DNA of 64,000 nt, taken from Talinum fruticosum (lineage: Eukaryota; Streptophyta; Magnoliopsida; Caryophyllales; Talinaceae). Location of the stretch: contig JAITYX010000010.1 of the NCBI GenBank assembly GCA_021018815.1, forward strand, positions 8,299,001-8,363,000, read 5' to 3'. The position numbers and the translations under genes are program-made. A model generated the notes under the pieces. The model was not told the origin of the DNA and did no database searches. It saw nothing but the letters and a program-made list of their open reading frames with translations. This document shows, piece by piece, positions 1 to 11,451 of this stretch; the first letter of the stretch is position 1, and each line of letters begins with the position of its first letter.

Positions 1-2200
1 CATGAACTAGGTGGACAGGCAAATGCATCATAACATCAAAAAAATGTCGGAGGAAAATCCTTTGATAGCTTACATAGAGTAATGGGGATTTGAGCCTTAA
101 GTTGGTCCAATTCATCCATCTTCAGTTCTTTAGCACTTAATGTAGAAAAGAACATTGATAGCTCAATGAGTGCCTATCGTATTGGTGTTGTAAGAAGACC
201 ACGCAATGCTAGTGACAAGAGATGTCTCAATGTAACATAACAGTCATGGCTCTTGAGATTAGAGATTTTTGCCTCTTTTATGTTCACACAATAAGATATG
301 TTTGAAGAAAATCCATCGGGAACTTTGAATTCTTTCAGGAATTGGCAAACACATGCATTTTATAGGAAGAGAGAAAGTGTATGAAGCATGAGCCATTTCA
401 ACTTATTCTCGTCTTTCAACAAGTGTAAGGAGGGTCTTAAGCCCATTTTCTTTGAACCAAGATGTGTCCTGATAGTATCCTTGGTCTTTCCCTATATGTT
501 CATAATCGTTCCAAGAATATTGTCACATATATTTTTCTCAATATATATCATGTCTAGATTTTGGCATTATAAAATGTCCTTCCAATAGGGAAGCTGAAAG
601 AATACACTTTTTTATTCCAATTATTCCCCCTTTTCTCATGAGATAGTTCGGGTTTCATATATGGAGCCTTAGTCGATATGAGGTTCTCAAGATCTTTCAC
701 TTGATCAATAATTCACTAATTGAACTAGGTTATGGAGCTACGCCACATTCAATTGTTCCAGCAAATAAATCTTTCTGTTTTTGAATGTTATGGTTGATAG
801 GTAAATAGAGTTGATGACCCATATAACATTGTTTATTGTGGTGAGACGACCTCACCAAACAAGTGTCCTTCATACAACTGGGACATGTGATTTTTCCCTT
901 CGTACTCCATACAAATAACATTTCGTATGCTGGAAAATCATTAATCGTCCAAAACAAAGCTGCATGGAGTCAAAAATGAAACTTCACAAATGTGTCATAT
1001 GTCTCTATACCGAGTTCCCATAACTCCTTCAACTCCTCAATTAAAGGTTGCAAATATATATCAATTGCATTTCGTGGACCATATGTCTCTAGTACCAAGA
1101 ATAAGCATTAAAAGAATCTTATAAGATTGTCTCATGCATAACTCAGGAGGCATGTTATATGGAATTAGAATAACACGCCAACTACTATACGAAGTTTTAG
1201 AATTTGCAAAGGGAAAAAGGGACTCTCTCGCAATGCCATGTCTAACGTTACGAGGCTCGAAGCGAACCCTTGATACAATTTATCAAATGATTTCCACGCA
1301 AGAGAATCAACAAGATGCCTTATCATGGAATTTTTCTTTCTTTTATCATGATGCCATCTTAGTAAGGAAGCAGTTTTGGATGATGTATATAACCTTTGTA
1401 ACCTTGGGCTCAATGGAAAGTAGAGCAATGATGTCTTTTGAGGTATTTTTTTATCATTTGAGCCATTTTTGTCCTCCCTATTATGCTTATCAATTTTCCA
1501 CCTAGACGTACCACACGCCTTACATGTGTGTAACATCTCATCTTGCTCCTTCTAATATAAAATAAAATCATTCACTCATGCATCAATTTTCTCACAAAAC
1601 TGCCCAAGATCTTGAATCACCTTTTTGCCTCATAGTAGGAGTTTGGAAAATTTGACCAATGAGGCAGCAACTCATCTTTCAAGAAGTGTGATAGCATGGT
1701 AAATGACTCATTACTCCATTGCCCAAGAGTTTTAATGTGAAGGATTTTTACTAAAGTATACATTTTTAAGGACTTACAACCATTATAAACAGTATCTTAT
1801 GAAGCCTTTAAGACCCTACAAAATCTCTAGCCTTGTTATTGGGCTCCTCTTCTCTATTATCATGGCCAAAGGAATTTTCAACATTGAAGTCATAATAAAT
1901 CCTCCAAAATTTGGTGCATTTCATCATATTGATCTATATCTTCATCATCAATTTCAGTGTTCGGCTGACTGCATGTCTCGCCATGATGATACCAAAATGT
2001 ATACTTTTTAACCATTAGAGATGCCTTTGAACTAATTCACGATTCCTAAACTTTATGTTTAGGCATTTTATACATGGACAATGAATGGATTCTGTCCCTA
2101 ATTTAGTAAAGATATAACTTAAGAAGCTTTCAACTGCTTTTCATAATCTTCAGTAAGGTGATCCTAGATGTACATCCAATCCTTATTTGGTGCCATTATC
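1..2200 (-). pseudogene. CACTA TNP2-type transposase remnant, cut by window edge
   Basis: Read on the minus strand, this stretch keeps the order of a plant En/Spm (CACTA) TNP2 transposase. A Transpos_assoc-like segment with CIKCLN and WYHHGET lies near 2080-1950. A zinc-binding CKACGTSRWK and PLSPRLQRL follow at 1536-1390, then FWTINDFPAY at 957-920, QLPYWKD near 600 and HLPVHLV at the left edge. Stops and frameshifts break every segment, so no transposase can be made. The C-terminal part lies outside the window. Family assignment rests on these motifs and their order; exact ends are approximate. Confidence 0.8.
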
Positions 2201-2958
2201 TCAAAATTATAATTAATTTGGAAAAAATACAACCTACCATTTTTTAAAAGGGAAGAAAATCCAAGTTGATGTAACTCATGTCTTACAAATGGAAGGTTTT
2301 AAAAAATACTTTTACATCTACTTTTTCTAACATAATATTGGGTCAATTTATGTTTGTTTGTATTTTAGTCTTGTTTACCCTCTGTAAGTATAAATTGAAT
2401 CTCTCTTTCAAACTTTCGATTTTACTTCTTGATTGTAATGTCTTTTGCTCTTTTAGCTTCTACCTCCAGGATTTTTGTGCTTACTTAATTTAGAAAGCTA
2501 ATGAAATCTAGGTAGTACAAATTATACTAGAACTTAGGGTTTTAATTTTGCTAATTTGAGCTAGTTTAGGTATTATAACTTAGGGTTTTGAATGCTGGTG
2601 TTAGCTAGTTTAGGTAGTAAAATCTCTAGGGTTAACTAATTCGGTTATGCTTGTTTGGCAAGGGATCAATAGTAAGGAGTAGAAGAAAGTTTATGCCGAC
2701 AAGAATTTACTTCTTCTTACTCTTCTTTACTCCATTAATTTCCTTATAGACCCTACTTTAGGCTAGAATAAGTAACGTGTGAAAATACAAATAATTAAAT
2801 ATTTATTAGACATTAAGTATTAGGCTTAGGCAACCCAAAATTGTCGAAGAAGGGTAGAAGAAGAAAGAAGAGTCGTGGCTTCATCGATCGATGGGGCAAT
2901 GGTCAACCACTACTTGTACGAAGTAAGGCAACTCATTGGTGGCCAACAACCCAACAAC
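2200..2958. other. Gene-free AT-rich stretch between two CACTA remnants
   Basis: I see no coding region or RNA gene here. The sequence is AT-rich, with short repeats of the type CTTAGGGTTTT around 2530-2630. It ends at the left end of the large CACTA composite. It could be the 5' part of the decayed CACTA to its left, but nothing proves that. Confidence 0.4.
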
Positions 2959-2974
2959 CACTACAACAATATTC

Positions 2975-3230
2975 ATCTTTTACTAAGGTTCAAAAATACT
3001 TTTTACTACAGTTACAATGCATTGTGTATGTGAGCATAATCGTAGATGGGCATCTTTTACTACGGTTCACAACCATAGTAAAAGATGACCTATTACTATG
3101 GTTCATTTAAAGAACTGTAGTTATAAGTTGCTATTACTATGATTTATTTAAAGAACCGTAGTAATAGATAACTATTACTATGGTTCTTTAAATGAATTGT
3201 AGTAATAGAAGCGTAGTAAAAGGTCTGAAA
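2975..3230. repeat. Left subterminal repeats of outer CACTA
   Basis: Seven or more copies in both orientations of a motif like CTATTACTACGGTTCTTTAAA occur within about 250 bp, several of them as back-to-back inverted pairs. Such arrays are the usual TNPA-type binding regions of CACTA elements. The same motif recurs near 22857-23000, which links the two ends of the composite. Confidence 0.75.
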
Positions 3231-3744
3231 TTTTTTTATAATTACTTTTTGCTTTTTGTACCCCCTGTACAATTATACAAGAAGAATATATACATGTACA
3301 TTTTGCAACTATAATAATTTACACAGCAAACCACCAACAATCTCACTTGTTTCATAACTATTACCACAACAACTTACATTTTCTTAGTCATGTAAGAACA
3401 ATTCATGAATGATATCGCGCAAACTTTCAGCAAATCATATTGCACATGAAATAATACCAGAAATATAGAGCGGTAGGATACCATCCTAATCATCGAAATC
3501 AATAATGGCCAGAGGACTAGTAGCAGCGACCATAGTTGTACTTTGGATGTTGTCTAAGTCTTCTTTTTACCAACTCTGCTTCTCCAGTAAGATTGTGTCC
3601 TATGAGTGGGGATGAGCATTCGATATCCGGATGCAAGAGGAGCATTGACCTCCACCATTGCATATGTTTATGTCATAAACAAATGAACATAAAAAGATAA
3701 AAGTAAATTTTCATAAACAAATGTAACAAAGGGTTCTTAGACTT

Positions 3745-3830
3745 AATTACCTTAGCGGGATTAGATTCGAGATCATCGAAATTCAACCGGGTCGCACTCA
3801 ATGTTCCCTGATTGTTTATGACACTATACA
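3745..3830 (-). pseudogene. Ulp1/C48 cysteine-protease relic in outer CACTA
   Basis: The minus strand reads HKQSGNIECD, close to the HKQPGNVECG motif around the catalytic Cys of C48 (Ulp1-like) proteases often carried by plant CACTA elements. A better-preserved version is at 55006-55242. Only a short piece is recognisable. Confidence 0.45.
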
Positions 3831-3952
3831 ATAATCAAAATAGATTAAGGTAATGAAAATAATAATTTATTAATAACTATTGATGGTTACATATGAAGTC
3901 TGAAATGGATAACTAAGTTATATAATAATGTTCTTATCAAGTTGATATAATT

Positions 3953-4544
3953 TCATGGTTTATCCCCTTTTTCCCCCTCCTTTGGACTGATCTTCAATAT
4001 ATATATACCCTCCTGATGATCAACCCTTAAATACACTTCTTCATAGTTGGCGTCCTCATTTTCGACAGGAAGTCCTAAGGAGAAAGGCGAGGTCTCCTCA
4101 ACAAACTCACACACATATTCATGATCCCGACCAGCAATGTGCCTCTTCCCTTGAAGAACATTAGAACACTTATCATTGGCCGGGTCATCAACATAGAATA
4201 CTTGTCTTGCTTGGGATGCCATAGTCAATTGATCCCCTTTATGCCCTTCTCTAGTAAGATCCACCATCGTGAATCTCATCTCATCAACTCGGACATTGTT
4301 GTTATTATCAACCCATTTTTCCTAGAAAACGAGCTCACAGAAGTCAACATAATCTAACTCCCATATATCCTCAATGACTCCACAATACGATATCTTTGTG
4401 ACAACTATATGTTTGTCCTTGGAGCTTGAAACATGAAGTGCATGAACCTCTAATGTGACCCCACTATTTCGCGCAGTGCTCCTATTGTCATCGTTGTTTG
4501 TATAGAAAGATAATCCATTGATGTCATACCCATGGTAAGAAATG
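3953..4544 (-). pseudogene. DUF4216 region of outer CACTA transposase
   Basis: Minus-strand reading gives GYDINGLSFYTN, then an NSGVTLEVHALH stretch, GVIEDIWELDY, then MRFTMVDLTREGHK, MASQARQVFYVDD and VLQGKRHI. These match, in order, the DUF4216 domain that follows TNP2 in plant CACTA elements. The last 108 codons (4279-3953) are open. The 5' side is cut exactly at the Pack-MULE insertion, which carries a 10-bp target duplication. It is the continuation of the transposase segments at 7693-6224. Confidence 0.8.
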
Positions 4545-4910
4545 GAGTCCTCAAATATATTCGCCCTTAAAGTATTCGTGAAATGCAGCTTTGCCCCCTA
4601 ATTGTTTTTCCATTCAATCGTGCCATTAATTAATTAAAACTATGTAAAATTTACCCTTGGTGCCCACAAAAGCTGGTTTTAGCTAGATTTTAAGTATTTT
4701 TTAATTTTTTAGGCGGTTTTCATTTTGGGCAAGTGAAAAAAAAAGAATAACAAAAAAAATGCTTTTGTATTAACTCATCATCTCCCTCCTTCTCTCTCCT
4801 TCCCAAGTCGCTTATCATCTCCCATACCTCTCCCTCCCTCTCTCTCCTTCCCTCTGTGAACATGAAAGTGATTCTCCATTAAAACCCAAAATTTCAACCA
4901 ACGATCATTG

Positions 4911-4962
4911 AAGAAGAAGAAGAAGAAGAAGAAGAAGAAGAAGAAGAAGAAGAAGAAGAAGG
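4911..4962. repeat. (GAA)n microsatellite
   Basis: About 17 uninterrupted GAA units inside the Pack-MULE. A phenylalanine run seen in minus-strand translation here is only this repeat. Confidence 0.95.
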
Positions 4963-5112
4963 GGTAGTCATCCAAATTAAAATGATTTGACTCAACATTA
5001 ACGAAACCCGAATCCTCATTAAATGACCTCTCCTCTTCACAGTGAGGGGTGTTGTTCATCAAAGAGAAAAGAAGAAGGGGGAACTGTGGTGGTGCAGGAC
5101 GATGAAATTTAC

Positions 5113-5802
5113 CTAAGAAAATCAAGAGAGGCTTGAAAAACTCCAGCAAAGAAGGTAGAAGTAAAAGCGAGCTTAAGATATAGAGTGGGGTCTTCCACAG
5201 GGAAACCATCTCTCTTAGCATCGTCCCCATCACCAGGATTTCATTTCTATGAACGGCAAACCCAGTTTTGGTATCATTCATTTTTGTTGAAGCAAATCGA
5301 GAACGCCTCTGTTTCATCACGAAAACAGAGACTTCGTTTCTAGTACTAACCAAGAAATAACTGCAACCCCTTCTCTCATTTTAATGATTTTTTTCTAGAT
5401 TGAACCAGACAATTAAAATAAAAACTTATAATAAATGTTGCAATAAATTCCATTTCTCGGAGGATTTCGCCATGTGTTACCCACAACCTAAAAACAGAGA
5501 GGAGAGAGAAAGATGTGGAGAATTGAATTGAATTGAATCTGAAGGCGTGAGACTGAAAGGATTGAATTAGAATACCTGAGGGATGGCAAGGCTAGCAATG
5601 GTGAGCCCAGAAATGAGGTCGAACTTGAAGAGAGAGGCGGTAAATTGGCGCCCATTGAAAAACAGGGAAGAAAACTCGAGGGCAAGGACGAACTTTCTAA
5701 GCCTTGTTTGGTTCTTGAATTTGTGAAGTGGGTTGTCGGGAAGAAGATCTCCAACACCCTATGCTTGAGCTTATGGGGAGTTCTTCTCTTTGGGGGAGGC
5801 AA
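5113..5802 (-). pseudogene. Captured sulfate transporter (SULTR-like) exons and intron
   Basis: Minus-strand reading between the MULE TIRs gives pieces of a plant SULTR (group 3-like) proton/sulfate symporter. The first exon (about 5802-5576) reads PPKRRTPHKLKHRVLEIFFP, then DNPLHKFKNQTRLRKFVLAL, then DLISGLTIASLAIPQ, and ends in a CAG/GTATT donor. After an intron-like gap, a second exon ends at 5113 with VMGTMLREMVS, PVEDPTLYLKLAFTSTFFAG and VFQASLDFLR before TTAG/GTAAAT. Several single-base indels shift the frame, so the copy is dead as a coding unit. Retained introns point to capture from DNA, not mRNA. Assignment is from recalled family motifs. Confidence 0.75.
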
Positions 5803-6223
5803 ACGCGGTGTATCTCTGTAGTGTTTGGGAATTGCTTCGTGTTTGACGGCACGTCAATGGTGGTTTCAAGGCATGCATGGTGGTGATGGGAGGTTGGGAC
5901 GTGTTGAGGGAGCGAGAGGGAGAGGGAGAGGGAGGGCGGGAAATGATGAGTGACTCGGGAAGGAGAGAGAGGAAGGGGGTGATGAGTGAATATAAAAAGC
6001 ATTTTTTATTCTTCTTTTTTTCACCTGTCCAAGCTTGCCTGAAATGAAAACCACCTAAAAGAATTGAAAAATACTTAAAAACCAGCTAAAATAAGTTTTT
6101 GTGGGCCCCAAGGGTAAATTTTGCATGGTTTTAATTAATTAATGGCACGATTGAACGGAAAAACAATTGGAGCATTTCGAGAAGACTTTAAGGGCAAATA
6201 TATCTGAGGACTCGTAAGAAATG

Positions 6224-7693
6224 ACATCCAACTGGGGCCCTCTAGCCAAGCTTACTAAAGTTTGTGAGATATCTTCTCCAGATTCTTCTCATTACTAAAG
6301 TTTATGAACCAGTTGATAAATGTGCGATTATGCTAGGCCAGTAGTCATGTCTCATTTCTTCCTCGATACTGTCTCCTTATGAGAGAGTTGTGCTCATCAA
6401 TGAATGGTTGCATTTCATCACTATTTTGAAGGATATAAAGACGTGCATGATCCCTCATATCCCGATTAATTGTATGAATTGTCGACCCCAGTTTCCCCTG
6501 TCCAACGATCTTCCCAGAAATCGATGTTTAGGAATACCATTAACTTCCATTGGGGGGTATTCCTAGCATATCTCAACACACTTCTCAGTTCTGTAAGCCT
6601 TTAACAATGCACCTTTCTGGTCGGTACCGATTTCTAACATACTTTTTGAGTTTTCATAAACCGTTCAAATGAGTACATCCAACGATAAAAAATCGGGCTA
6701 TAGAATCGCACTTCTCTCACCAAATGGACAACTAAGTGTACCATGATATTAAAAAAGATGGTGGAAGTACATTGCAAGTTGGCACAATGTAACGATGACG
6801 CCGCACTCAAGATCATCCAATTTCTCCAAATCAATGACTTTTCTACATATGAAATTGAAGAAGCAAAGTCTCGTAATTGAATGTCTGACATGTTTCGGCA
6901 TCACAGATCGGATAACAACCAGTAGAAATTGTTGCATCAAAGCATGACAATCGTGCGATTTGAAAGTGACTAGTGTAAAATCAAACATCGAAAGAAATCT
7001 ACTGATGTTTGAAGAATATCACTGTGGCACTTTGAGTTTCTTTAAAGTCTGAGTTTCTTTAAAGTCTCACACAAACGTTTTTTTTTTTCACTTCTACTCA
7101 ATGTGTAAAAAGCCGAAGGCAAAAATTTTTCTTCCCCTTTGGTCGTGGTGCTAATTCCTCACATATTCCCATTTCACACAAATTGAGTCTTGCTTTCTCT
7201 TCATCCTTGGTCTTCCCGATATGTTCAAAAGAGTGCCAATGAGACTTTTATACACGTTTTTCTCTATATGCATCACATCAAGACTATTTCTCACATACAA
7301 CTCTTTCCAATATGGAAGATCAAAAAATATTGGTCTCTTTTTGTACACACTGTTTTCATATTGACGTCGGTATGACTTGTCGAACTCCATATCAAGATCC
7401 TTTCCTTGTTCATAAATTTGTCGTCCTGTTAATAGAGTTGGAGCAGAATCCATCTTAAGTTTACTATTGAAAGACTTCTTTTTCTTACAATATTGATGGG
7501 AATAAGGAAGAAACTTTTGGTGTTCGAGATAGGTCGTCTTGTTTCCGTGCTTAAGCTGATAAGAGTAAGTACCCTCTGCGCAAATGGGGCATGCCTTATG
7601 GCCTTTGACGGTGTAGCCGGACAAGTTTCCATATGCGGGAATTCATTGATTGTAGTGAATATCATAGCTCGCAATGTAAATTGCTATTGACGG
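6224..7693 (-). pseudogene. Central part of outer CACTA TNP2 transposase
   Basis: The minus strand reads LRAMIFTTINEF directly after the hAT insertion point, then SGYTVKGHKACPIC, FFDLPYWKEL, LDVMHIEKNV (7624-7151) and, further on, SHDCHALMQQ, VHLVVHLVREV and WMYSFERFMK (6988-6634). This is the standard TNP2 (Transposase_21) order. Frameshifts and stops occur throughout. The segment is bounded by the MULE on the left and the hAT insertion on the right, and it joins in frame to 11452-12310 when the hAT is removed. Confidence 0.85.
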
Positions 7694-7699
7694 TAGAGA

Positions 7700-9400
7700 T
7701 GTTCACGATTAGATTCTGTTCGATTCATTTTTTAACCGATTGTGATGGGCGAACTAAAATAAATATTAATCAAAAATATTTGATTCATATATGTGATTTA
7801 TACAATAAGTAACATAATTTATATTTGGTTATAAAAAATATATATATTGTGCTACTTAATATACGTATATATTTAGGTACATGTTTTCTAATTGATGGAC
7901 CAATTTAGTTTGGAATGATATGAAGAGTAAACTTAATAAAATATTTATTCGACCTGCAAGTATATTTGGAATAAATAAGAAGGAGATTATTGATCCTAAA
8001 ATAATCACCAATACATTTGACCACATCACAATAATCATCCAAAGGCCAAGAAAATGTCTGATTGCTTGCTCCATTTTTCTTTGCTTACTACTGCAACCTA
8101 CATCTCTAGCCTCCTACCTCCAAGTCTTCATGCATCACAATCATTGCATCAACTCCAAATCTGGAATATAAACCAAATGTAAGCCTTAAATCAGGGATCT
8201 TAACTTATTTCTCTGGAAAGAAAAATCCAACAGCTCCAAATAAAGAAATGAGGAGAGAGAAAGAGAGAGAAAGAGAGAGCGGCAGCAAAGGAGACATCAA
8301 GCTTCAACCTGCCTTATTCCAAGCTTCAACCTCGATTGTTAAGCACTTTCACTAATGATAGAGTCATGAACAAAGGTAGAAAAGTAGAAGGAAGGTTCAA
8401 GAATATAACTAACAAGAACTTAGCTCTAATTATACTCATTAAGGTGGGTTTTCTTCTCCTCCCCACTGTATATTATTTTTCAACCAAAATAAATTTTGTA
8501 AATGTGCTTATGGACCAACTTTGAATGCTCAAAATTTCAAGAAATTATTGCATGCATGTGTTTTTGGAGTGGCTCATTAATATGAATATGATATGAGGAT
8601 GTTAGAAAGGAAAAAGGCGTAAAAACATGATCATCATTATCTACTTGGTTGAGTTTCTCTTTTTGTTGTTATAATTACATGCATGAACATGAAAGTGTAC
8701 TAACCATGTTCAAATTTTTGTGAAATCATGATTTTGTTCAGGTTTGAAATATGCTAATGAATATATGAATATACTTGATGTAGTGCTTTTAGGGATGGCT
8801 GATTGGAAATGTTAGCTCAAGTTTGCCCCAAATCTTGGTTTGAGAATTATTTGCCTTGCATGTATGTTTTAATGGGTTTTATTGAGCTGATTATGATACT
8901 TATAAGGTTAGAAATCTCTAAGACCAAACTCTCATACATAAAACACGAAGACAAAAAAATAAAAAAGGGAATTTGAAAGTCACTGCCACCCACCACTGGT
9001 GCCCACAGGTTGTAGGGCAGGTCGTGGTGGCCAGCAGCGGCTGAAATGGATAGAAAACCCACCACGGGTGCTCCCACAGGCCGTGAGGTAGCCCGTGGTG
9101 GCCACCAGAAGCCTACACTAGCCATGGGAAGGCCTGTGGTGACCCCTTGAGCCAACAATTGACCCCCATTGGCAGTAGGGATGTCTATGGTGGCCTCTAA
9201 AGCAATCTTGGACTCCCACAACCCAAGGACCTTGTCCCAGAATGCTTGTAAGCTTTGTATTTTTGTGTTGGACAACGAGTTTAAGATGTTAAAAGTGTGA
9301 TTTCGGGCCTCATAGAGCAATCTAATAAACATATATGTAAACTAATAAGAGAAATAACAAACACAATGTAAAGTAAGAAGTTCATTTCTTGGGTTGAGCA
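7700..9400. other. Non-coding interior of the hAT-type insertion
   Basis: AT-rich sequence with a GA-rich run at about 8248-8282. A GC-richer patch at 8985-9150 contains several copies of CCCGTGGTGG or its complement. The only long ORF (9332-8847, minus) follows the patch and has no recognisable domain. I see no gene. Confidence 0.4.
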
Positions 9401-9412
9401 CTCTACCAGTAC

Positions 9413-10035
9413 AGAATCTAGGAAGACGACATGAGATCATACTCCGCCCTACGGGCAATGGCTTTTCACCCCTAGATCATGAGTACTTCCGGGTAGTCAT
9501 TTTGTGTATACGCTTGAGTGGTTCTGAATCCCTATACTGTGGTACGTTGGGGCGGCTCATAGGCATCAAAATATAAAATCTATGAAGATCACTTATTCTG
9601 ACCTGAGGGCAGCGGCCTTTACTCTTAAATTACGAGTCCTTCTGGATAGAAAACTTGAGTATGCGCATGAGTGGTTCTGAATCTCAGTATCGTGGTACGT
9701 TGGGTCGGCTCATAAATGTCAAAATACAAAATCTAGGAAGGCGAGTTATTTCGCCTGAGGGCAATGGCTTTCACTCCTAGATTACGAATCCTCCCGAAAA
9801 GGAAATTTAAGTATAAGTGGGAGTGGTTCTAAATCCGTATACCGTGGTACGTTGGGTCGGCTCACAGGCGTCAAAATACAAAATCTAGGAAGGTGACGTA
9901 TCCCGGCCTACGGGCATCGACTTTTACTCTAAGATCATGAGTCTTTCCAAGTAGTTAGGTTGTATATACGCGTGACTAGTTCCAAATCCCAATACCGTGA
10001 TACGTTGGGTCAGCTCACAGGTGTAAGTTGAGTAC
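9413..10035. repeat. Tandem repeat, four units of about 153 bp
   Basis: Four diverged units start at AATCTAGGAAG-like points near 9415, 9577, 9730 and 9882 (spacings 162, 153, 152). Each carries the same blocks: GGGCAATGGCTTT, CCTAGATCATGAGT, GAGTGGTTCTGAATCC and GTGGTACGTTGGGTCGGCTC. Internal divergence shows that the array is old. Confidence 0.85.
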
Positions 10036-10825
10036 CAAAGTACTAGCTCTTGCCCAAAGAAGTTCAAGATAACAAAATTAAGCTAAGTTCCAAGTTAAGA
10101 ACTGATTTAGTCACATTGGTGAAGGAAATATGGAGCACTTGAGTTTTAATGCATTATGGTCTTTTCATTCGCTTAAGAGTGGAATAAGATAAGATTATCT
10201 TTTTATGCGACTTAATTACTAATATTATTGTTGTTAAGTATGATTGCTATTATATATGTATATGCATGCAAAGCTTATTTGGTTTTGGGAGACAAAGGAC
10301 TCCCATTGAACTGTGGTTGCTCATTCCCTTACTTTTTCATATTTTCAGATGCAAAGCAACAGTAAGGTTCTTGGAAAGTTATATCATTTTGGAGGCCGTT
10401 TTGATACTCTTTTAGTTACAAGGAACTTTAATGCATTAGTTATTTATGTTTAATTATGTGTACTTTTGAGCATGACATGTAAGACGTATGAGGAAATTAG
10501 GCATGTTTGTAGCTAGATGTATATTGGCATTTGTAGACGCTATGACTCAACCTCGGTGGCTCACACCAAGACTTGATCGATAATATACTTTATTCTATAT
10601 TATCAGGTTGTGTGAACCCGAATGTTTAGTTCGAAGTCGTACGGGCTTAAGACTTGAAGTAGTTTTTCTCTTAAAAAAATGGTGGTTCGACTTCCATGAG
10701 TTTTAAAAGTAAGATAAGTTAACATAGTTCTTCCCTAGTTTAGCTTTAAGGATCCTTGAAGAGGGTTCTGGCGATGTGATTTCCCTACCCGAGGGTCAGA
10801 TTATACCAATTAACTAGATGTAATG

Positions 10826-11443
10826 GTTAGTGAAAGTGTGAATCGGAACCGTTACCGAATAAACCGGTTAACCAGTTGTCGGTTAACCGGATAATTCGGT
10901 TCGGTTCATCGGTTAACCCGAACCGGTAATGAAAAATTTACGTGATTTTGAGAATTTTACTAGGTCCAGCGGCATCCACTGACCCGCTGTAGTACTGGGC
11001 CCAACACCTGATGGTGGCCCAACTGATGGTATTCCCTCCAAAGCAAGAAGAACATACAAAAAGCAAATAATTGGGTCCAAGCAGAACAAAAAAATCTTGA
11101 ATTGGGCCCAAGCACAACTACGTGTTGTTACCGCCAAGGAAAAAAAAAGAAGAAGCAAGCAATAGTTGTTTGTGGCATGGCACTCCCACGCACAACATAT
11201 AAAATCTTGATTTTTTTTTTCAAAAGTAAACTATTCAATAATAATTTTAATTTTTTTATAAAAAATAATATCGGTTCGGTTCCGGTTAACCATCTGTTTC
11301 AAAATCCTAAACCGGATATAGTATCGCTTCACCGGTTTTATTAACCGAAAAATTTAATTGGTTCAGTTAACCGGATGAACAGTTCGGTTAAGTTGGTTCA
11401 TGGTTAGATTTTGCGGTTCCGATTTTTTTTTTTCACAACCCTA
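10826..11443. repeat. GGTTAACCGG-rich hAT subterminal module
   Basis: Dense copies of AACCGGTTAACCGG-type motifs in both orientations cluster at 10846-10925 and 11270-11420, at the right end of the hAT-type insertion. The block starts TAGTGAAAGTGTGAATCGGAACCG and ends with the complement of TAGGGTTGTG...ATCGGAACCG. It may therefore be a separate small hAT MITE. No TSD of its own could be found. Confidence 0.5.
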
Positions 11444-11451
11444 CTTGACGG

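Larger units (their letters stand above)
4545..6213. mobile_element. Pack-MULE (Mutator-like) with captured gene fragment
   Basis: A perfect 10-bp target duplication GTAAGAAATG (4535-4544 and 6214-6223) flanks a 1669-bp element. Its long terminal inverted repeats start GAGTCCTCA and can be followed for roughly 300 bp (4545 to about 4860, and about 5895 to 6213), with small indels. A 9-11 bp TSD with long TIRs is the Mutator-like signature. No MURA transposase is present, so it is non-autonomous. It sits inside the DUF4216 region of the outer CACTA. The interior carries sulfate-transporter-like exons and a GAA microsatellite. Confidence 0.85.
7694..11443. mobile_element. hAT-type insertion, 3.75 kb, no transposase seen
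   Basis: The element begins TAGAGATGTTCAC and its other end, on the opposite strand, begins TAGGGTTGTGAAA. Flanking 8-mers are ATTGACGG (7686-7693) and CTTGACGG (11444-11451), one mismatch apart. Both features fit hAT elements (short TIRs, 8-bp TSD). Excising it restores a continuous TNP2 reading frame across the site except for one stop. I found no hAT dimerisation domain or BED zinc finger inside, so the element is non-autonomous or filled with other sequence. Confidence 0.6.

Noticed and set aside
4778..5353. Long minus-strand ORF with a phenylalanine run
   Set aside because: It mixes the GAA microsatellite with out-of-frame SULTR-like exon sequence; the meaningful reading is the frame-shifted SULTR pseudogene.
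8336..8524. ORF following a GA-rich leader-like sequence
   Set aside because: Looks a little like a first exon, but no domain or continuation was found within the hAT-type insertion.
9413..10035. Possible CRISPR-like array
   Set aside because: Units are about 153 bp, contiguous and diverged, with no unique spacers, and the DNA is plant nuclear.
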